DNA from: Ectocarpus siliculosus
Lineage: Eukaryota > Sar > Phaeophyceae > Ectocarpales > Ectocarpaceae
NCBI GenBank assembly: GCA_000310025.1
Contig: FN649729.1
Location: 3,915,398-3,927,464 of the forward strand
Direction of reading: 5' to 3'
DNA length: 12,067 bases
Shown piece after piece: positions 7,876 to 12,067 of this stretch. Each line of letters begins with the position of its first letter. The stretch's first letter is position 1. The notes under the pieces are model-generated. The model made no database searches, was not told where the DNA came from, and saw nothing but the letters and a program-made list of their open reading frames with translations. Both the position numbers and the translations under genes were made by a program.

Positions 7876-10848
7876 TCATCGGCTGCTGAGCACATCGAAT
7901 ATCAACTCACGGCTCAAGACCTTGAATCCCTGCAAGAAACCGGCCACCGACATCAAACAGGGGGGGATACCCAAATGACGGGGAAGGCAAAGGGTGCGAG
8001 AGGGGGCAGGGAACGCAAGAGAAACACCGCTTGTGAGTCTTGCATGCCGCAGAACGAGCATCATTCTGAAGGTGGGAAGTTTTGTTACTCGCCAACGAAA
8101 GCTGATACACCAGTGCCATGTCGGCATCGTCGTGAGAACGTCATGTGGCAAAGAAGAAGACACGCCACATATGTCGACCAGCAATAGCAGCCTTACATTG
8201 CATCCTTTCGACGGCTAGCTTGTAACGGGCCCTACTGGCTGTTGCAATTTCAGCTTCAACGTCCTGCTAAACTGGCGTATTGTCCTGAGCGGGACGTCTC
8301 ACTGGCCTGGCTTGCACACTACTCCATAGTATACGCACAAAGTGAACCAGTTCCGCACGTGAGCGAGATGCTTCGCCGGCTGTGCTTGCACACACTCAAT
8401 CAACACTGTACGCGAATACCCCGCGTAGTATCCATCCATGCCATGAAGCGAAACACCTCCGCAAGCACAAACGAAAAACGCAGGACCCCTGTGGTGAAAC
8501 TCCTCATCAGTCAGTCCACACGAGGGCGCGCAGGAAAGGGTTCCGAGACACGGAAGGCAGCGGCTGCACAGAGCCCATCGTGCACATTCATGAGGGATAC
8601 GTTGTGTGACAGCCCACCTCTGATTTGGAGACGGTGTCGAAGTGTCGCACGACAAAACGCATGCAGATCTCACGCAGGCGGGTCGCGCGGAGGTCGTCGC
8701 TGGTGTGCAGGAGGGAGGCGGAGTTATCCGCGGTTATTCCCTTCTGCACGGCTAGCTCGCACAGTCCCTGCCGGGCAGGTCGAAGGGGCAATGAAAAGGA
8801 GATACGTCGTACACAGAAAAGTCTACATCAGAGGAGAAAAAAAATGTTCGTGGGGGGGGGAGGGAGTCGACGCATTCTTCTGACAAGATTTTCGGAAACG
8901 GAGGGTGGCAGGGGGGGCGAAGGAGCAATCGACCAAGGAACTTGGGAGACCTGCACGGAGCACGCCACGGGTCGATTGCACGTAGTCTAGGCCTTCCCCG
9001 CTCCCGCCAACCGGTGGTACCCTCCGGCAACGCTCGTTGTTCACACTACATATGTACCGATGCAAACTGGTCTCTGCTTTCAAAAAACCCGTCAACTTAC
9101 GCATCAGCATCGCACACGTGGTGCCTTCGCTGGCGACACCATAAACCGAAGCAAAATGAACCCAGGCATGACGGATGAATGACACTTTCTACCTCTTCGT
9201 GAAACGTGTGCACACAGGCAGAGCGGAACTGGAGTAAATATTATAGCGGTGAGCGATTCTTTGGGCATCTCATACAAATGTAAACCAAGCGGCAAGGCCA
9301 AACATCCACGAATCCAATTCAGACCGCGTACAAGCATCATCGCGTTTTACCAAACACACCCCCAGTCGTCTTGTTTCACACGAATAAAAACACTTTGCGA
9401 CAAAACGCAAGACATGGGCGAGAAAAAGCACGCAAGTGAGTAAAAGACCCCGTGAAAGATCCTTCCGCCCCTCGCCGCCTGCCGCCGACAAAACAAGCGT
9501 ACCTTGAGACGATCTAACGTGTACTGGTCCGCTGCGATGAACAGCTCCACCGCGTCCTCGAGCGACACATCGACGCTGACAACGGCGCGGCAGGACGTGA
9601 GGGAGCCAAGGGAAGGAAAGAGGAAGCCAAAGCACGCACAGAAGAGGAGGTCAAAATAAAAAGGGCGGTCTACTACCGTTCACTCCCTCTCTTGTCTCTC
9701 CCTCACCCTCGCCCTCTCTCACGCTCTCTCTCGCTCTTTGCAAGTTCAGTACAGCAGGGCCATGTACTCTCTCTCTCTCTCTCTGCAAGATAAGTACAGC
9801 GGAGAGCATGGATAAACCTTGCAACAGAAATCTTGCTTTTCGATGACCGCCCCAAAGGCTCGCAGGGCAAGGCTCGGCTGGCGCCCAAAATAACGATCGA
9901 AAAGTGACAACACAGCACATGGCCACACAGACGTTCACAACAGACCACGGTTAACGCTACGGAAAAGAGGATCCAAAGCAGAAAAAAACAAAAAAAAAAA
10001 GCCAATACACCAGGACGGACCAGCGTCGATCCGACTACTGCTGTACCCGACGAAACGTACATGACCCAACTCAAATTGGCCAAGTGGCGTCTTTGGTTTT
10101 TGCACCTGTCGGCGTAGATGTACTCCAGGAGGACCTTGAAGATCGGTAGCCGGACGTGCGGGATGACCACCTCCTGCTCGTGGCTCTCCCGCATACCCGA
10201 TGTGAACATCGCGCGGAAGTGCTGGCAGCGCGCCGCCAATAGAGCCTTCGCCCCGGGTCGAAACAAGGTGGTACACGCCGGGGTTTGCAGGCAGGAGAGG
10301 CGTCGGTAGGGAGGGGGAAGGCGAGTCGGGAAAGAGGGGGAACGCAGCAACACCACAACGAAATAAAATATTAAGAAGGGACTCGGGCAAGTTTAGCGAA
10401 CGTTTTGATGGCACCACAAGGCGGACTCGAGGCCGAAACCGGAGTCGCATCGTCATGTACGCCATGCCGTGCGATGGAAGTCGCCGGTACTCTTCCAGTA
10501 AAACAGGAAGCTAACCATCTAGTACGCATGCACGTGCGCGTGCACGCGTGCCCACAAAGAGAAACACAGCTCTGGCTCCGTGCTCGCCATCCCCGCCCCC
10601 TCCATGCGTTGCCGACGACCTGTACACACCTTGTGTGCATACACCGGACTTCCCTCCACGACGAAAGTAACGTCTGAGAGGTCCTGGTTGTCGAGGAGTG
10701 ATCGGATGTCCGTCATGAACGACGAAGACATGGAACTCAATGCCGGCGTGGACGAGCTCGCTCCCGCCAACGCTGCCGTGTGCTCGTTGTACGACGCCAC
10801 CTTCAGGTAGGCGTTCAGACGAAAGCACCACAGGGGGGGATTAACAGA

Positions 10849-10880
<32 letters not shown>

Positions 10881-11589
10881 GAGGAGGAGGAGCCACGCTG
10901 AGGTGTACACATGCCAACCCAGCACGCAAAGCGCGTCGGCGGCGATGGTTGAGGCTCTGCACAGAATATGTGAGGCCACGGGACTGTTGTTTCTACACGA
11001 CCGTAGGAATGCGCCGTTGTAAAGGCATGGCTCTGGCACGTGGACAGCTCCCGTCCCACACAAACGCTGCTATCTCTTCCCCAATCACCAGAAAAATGTT
11101 GTCTCTTTCGGGTGGGTGGAACCACGTCCACACCTTCCCGTAACCCACAAGGTGTAACTGCCGGAGGTAATAGGGATACTCCATCTCTGCTTCAGAACAG
11201 CAGTATGTAGAATACATAGCGGCAGTGCTCGCCCACACACACACTACTACAAGACTGACAATCTCTCATTGATCAGCCGAATAGCGCGGTCAGTACTAAG
11301 CACAGAAACACACACACAAACATACATATGGAACTCTCCACTCACGGAGACCCGGGTCACGGCCGTTACAACATTTTCCCCGTTTTCTGCCGCACACTGA
11401 GACTGACGCCATTGCATTGGTCAGCCGGGTAGCGCGGTCGATGCAAGTCCAAGAAACACACACACAAACACAAACACACACCTTGACGACGTGCATTTTG
11501 ACGAGCCCGGCCACGAGGGTAGGCACCGAGACTTTTCTCACATCCCCGTGGCCCAGCTTGCCATGGTCCCCGTTCCCGAAGGTGTAAAC
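7876..11589 (-). CDS. RCC1-BTB/POZ domain protein, 5' end missing
   Basis: Six exons join in one frame: 11589-11482, 10800-10630, 10245-10106, 9575-9503, 8767-8618 and 7929-7876, giving 231 codons and TGA. All introns are GT-AG; all are phase 0 except 9576-10105, which is phase 2. Residues 1-50 are RCC1 propeller sequence (VYTFGNGDHGKLGHGD, then VASYNEHTAAL). After a Ser-rich linker comes a BTB/POZ domain (about 67-165): SDVTFVVEGSPVYAHK, FRAMFTSGMRE, VLLEYIYAD, AVELFIAADQYTLDRLKGLC. A BACK-like helical tail follows (ITADNSASLLHTSDDLRATR, FVVRHFDTVSK) and ends in LSRELIFDVLSSR. BTB proteins of this type usually dimerise and act as Cullin-3 ubiquitin-ligase adaptors; the RCC1 propeller would bind the substrate. 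The target is unknown. Only one RCC1 repeat is clearly visible where a propeller has about seven, so the N-terminal part lies to the right or outside the window. Confidence 0.9.
9740..9810. repeat. Imperfect duplication flanking a (CT)n tract in an RCC1-BTB intron
   Basis: GCAAGTTCAGTACAGCAGGG at about 9740-9764 recurs as GCAAGATAAGTACAGCGGAG at 9785-9810, separated by a pure CT run (about 9768-9784). The surrounding 9678-9738 is also pyrimidine-rich. The whole block lies within the intron 9576-10105. Slippage at the CT run could explain the duplication. No coding meaning is apparent. Confidence 0.6.
10851..10892. repeat. (CAG)9-(GAG)n microsatellite in an RCC1-BTB intron
   Basis: Nine CAG units (10851-10877) run directly into about five GAG units on the plus strand. 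The tract lies in the intron 10801-11481, about 50 bases upstream of the acceptor used by the exon at 10800 on the minus strand. There it reads as CTC/CTG repeats and forms a pyrimidine-enriched approach to that acceptor. It is not part of the mapped coding sequence. Confidence 0.85.
11252..11470. repeat. Diverged direct repeat of about 70 bases with CA tracts in an RCC1-BTB intron
   Basis: Copy 1 (11252-11322) and copy 2 (11400-11470) share AGACTGAC, CATTG, TCAGCCG, TAGCGCGGTC and AGAAACACACACACAAACA in the same order, offset by about 148 bases. Both lie within the intron 10801-11481. The CA tract of copy 2 runs up to the exon boundary at 11481-11482, so on the minus strand the intron's 5' splice site is the start of a GT-rich repeat. 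Confidence 0.75.
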
Positions 11590-11949
11590 CTACCGATACG
11601 CACGGCACCAACACACGAGACAAGAAGCGGTTGGAACAACAGTAGGAACGCGCCCAGAGGGTACACCAAGGTACAATAAGAACAGAAGCCGGCGGTTAAG
11701 CGAACAGGTAAAGGCGAAAATGAGATCTCGAGGTAAAATACCAAGCAAAGCGGGTGCGCCCCGTGTTAACGACGTTGATAACTGTTTAAAAACACAAGCC
11801 ATTTGCGACGAGAGCGGAAGCACAAAGCACGGCCCTCTTTTCGTTTTTCCCAGACACGGGCGGAGCTCACGTTGGCCTGCCCAGGGCGAAGAAGCCGTCG
11901 GCCGCAAACAAAAAAATAACGTACGGCAAACACGAGCACTGCCATGTGA
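11590..11949. other. Upstream part of the RCC1-BTB gene, exon not resolved
   Basis: The acceptor at 11590-11591 opens the first mapped exon, so an upstream exon is expected. A donor-like GTGAGC at 11870-11865 (minus) could end an exon running in from about 11905. None of its three frames gives a clear RCC1 repeat: one reads ADGFFALGRP, another CGRRLLRPGQAN, and only the second fits phase 0. I leave the exon unassigned. Confidence 0.3.
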
Positions 11950-12067
11950 CCCCCCCCCTCCCCCCCTCCCCCCCCCCCCTTTCCCCCTTCCCCTTCCCCT
12001 CCCCCCCCCCTTTTTTCCCCCCCCCCCCCTTCCCTCCCCCCTCTTCTTCCCCCCCCCCCCTTCCCCC
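11950..12067. repeat. 118-base pure C/T tract at the window end
   Basis: Every base from 11950 to 12067 is C or T, mostly long C runs broken by short T runs. No purine occurs. It may be a genuine homopyrimidine tract (G-rich on the minus strand) or poor-quality sequence at a contig end. The G and A homopolymer runs in the first 95 bases of the window make the second reading plausible. Confidence 0.9.

Noticed and set aside
8242-8883. Long plus-strand open frame of 213 codons
   Set aside because: It lies antisense to the BACK-like exon at 8618-8767 and to intron sequence of the RCC1-BTB gene and shows no domain; a shadow frame.
9703-10356. Minus-strand open frame of 217 codons containing BTB sequence
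   Set aside because: Only 10106-10245 is coding. The rest reads through the flanking introns; the family match stops exactly at the splice sites.
10851-10892. Polyglutamine, polyalanine or polyleucine tract
   Set aside because: The triplets lie in the intron 10801-11481 between two well-defined coding exons.
11871-11907. Upstream RCC1 exon ending at the GTGAGC donor
   Set aside because: No frame shows a clear RCC1 repeat with the right phase, so it was not added to the gene model.

Overview
The window looks like nuclear DNA of a eukaryote. It has intron-rich genes with short exons (54-171 bases for most of them), GT-AG introns of about 380-740 bases that are nearly all phase 0, long untranslated or intergenic stretches, roughly balanced base composition, and an internal TTAGGG telomere-type tract. 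This suits a brown alga (Ectocarpus-like stramenopile), but that placement is an inference from gene architecture, not proof. No bacterial operon structure, tRNA, rRNA, CRISPR array or intact transposase gene was seen.

Layout from left to right. (1) At 1-535 there may be the last two exons of an unrecognised plus-strand gene entering from the left, followed by a G/T-rich non-coding stretch to about 1560. (2) From 1560 to 3020 lies a decayed, coding-like region. It contains two diverged inverted copies of one sequence (about 1711-1862 and 2250-2413) and an open minus-strand frame with no recognisable product. (3) A short TTAGGG array lies at 3066-3095. (4) At 3278-6179 on the minus strand is an ABC1/ADCK (UbiB-type atypical kinase) gene. 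Its N-terminal part and C-terminal helical part are well preserved, but the kinase core is absent from the window, so it is probably a deleted copy or pseudogene. Its last intron carries a tandem duplication of about 210 bases. (5) At 6180-7875 is an intergenic stretch expected to hold the ADCK-like promoter and the 3' UTR of the next gene. (6) From 7876 past 11589 on the minus strand is an RCC1-BTB/POZ gene. Six exons were mapped to the base and give 231 continuous codons: the last visible RCC1 repeat, the BTB domain, the BACK-like tail and the stop. Its 5' part is cut off or lost towards the right edge. (7) The last 118 bases are pure C/T, suggesting a low-complexity tract or poor sequence at a contig end.

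The two recognisable genes are unrelated in function. The RCC1-BTB protein is probably a substrate adaptor for a Cullin-3 type ubiquitin ligase. ADCK proteins are mitochondrial or plastid atypical kinases linked to quinone metabolism. The most interesting item is the ADCK-like gene, whose frame stays open although the catalytic core is missing.
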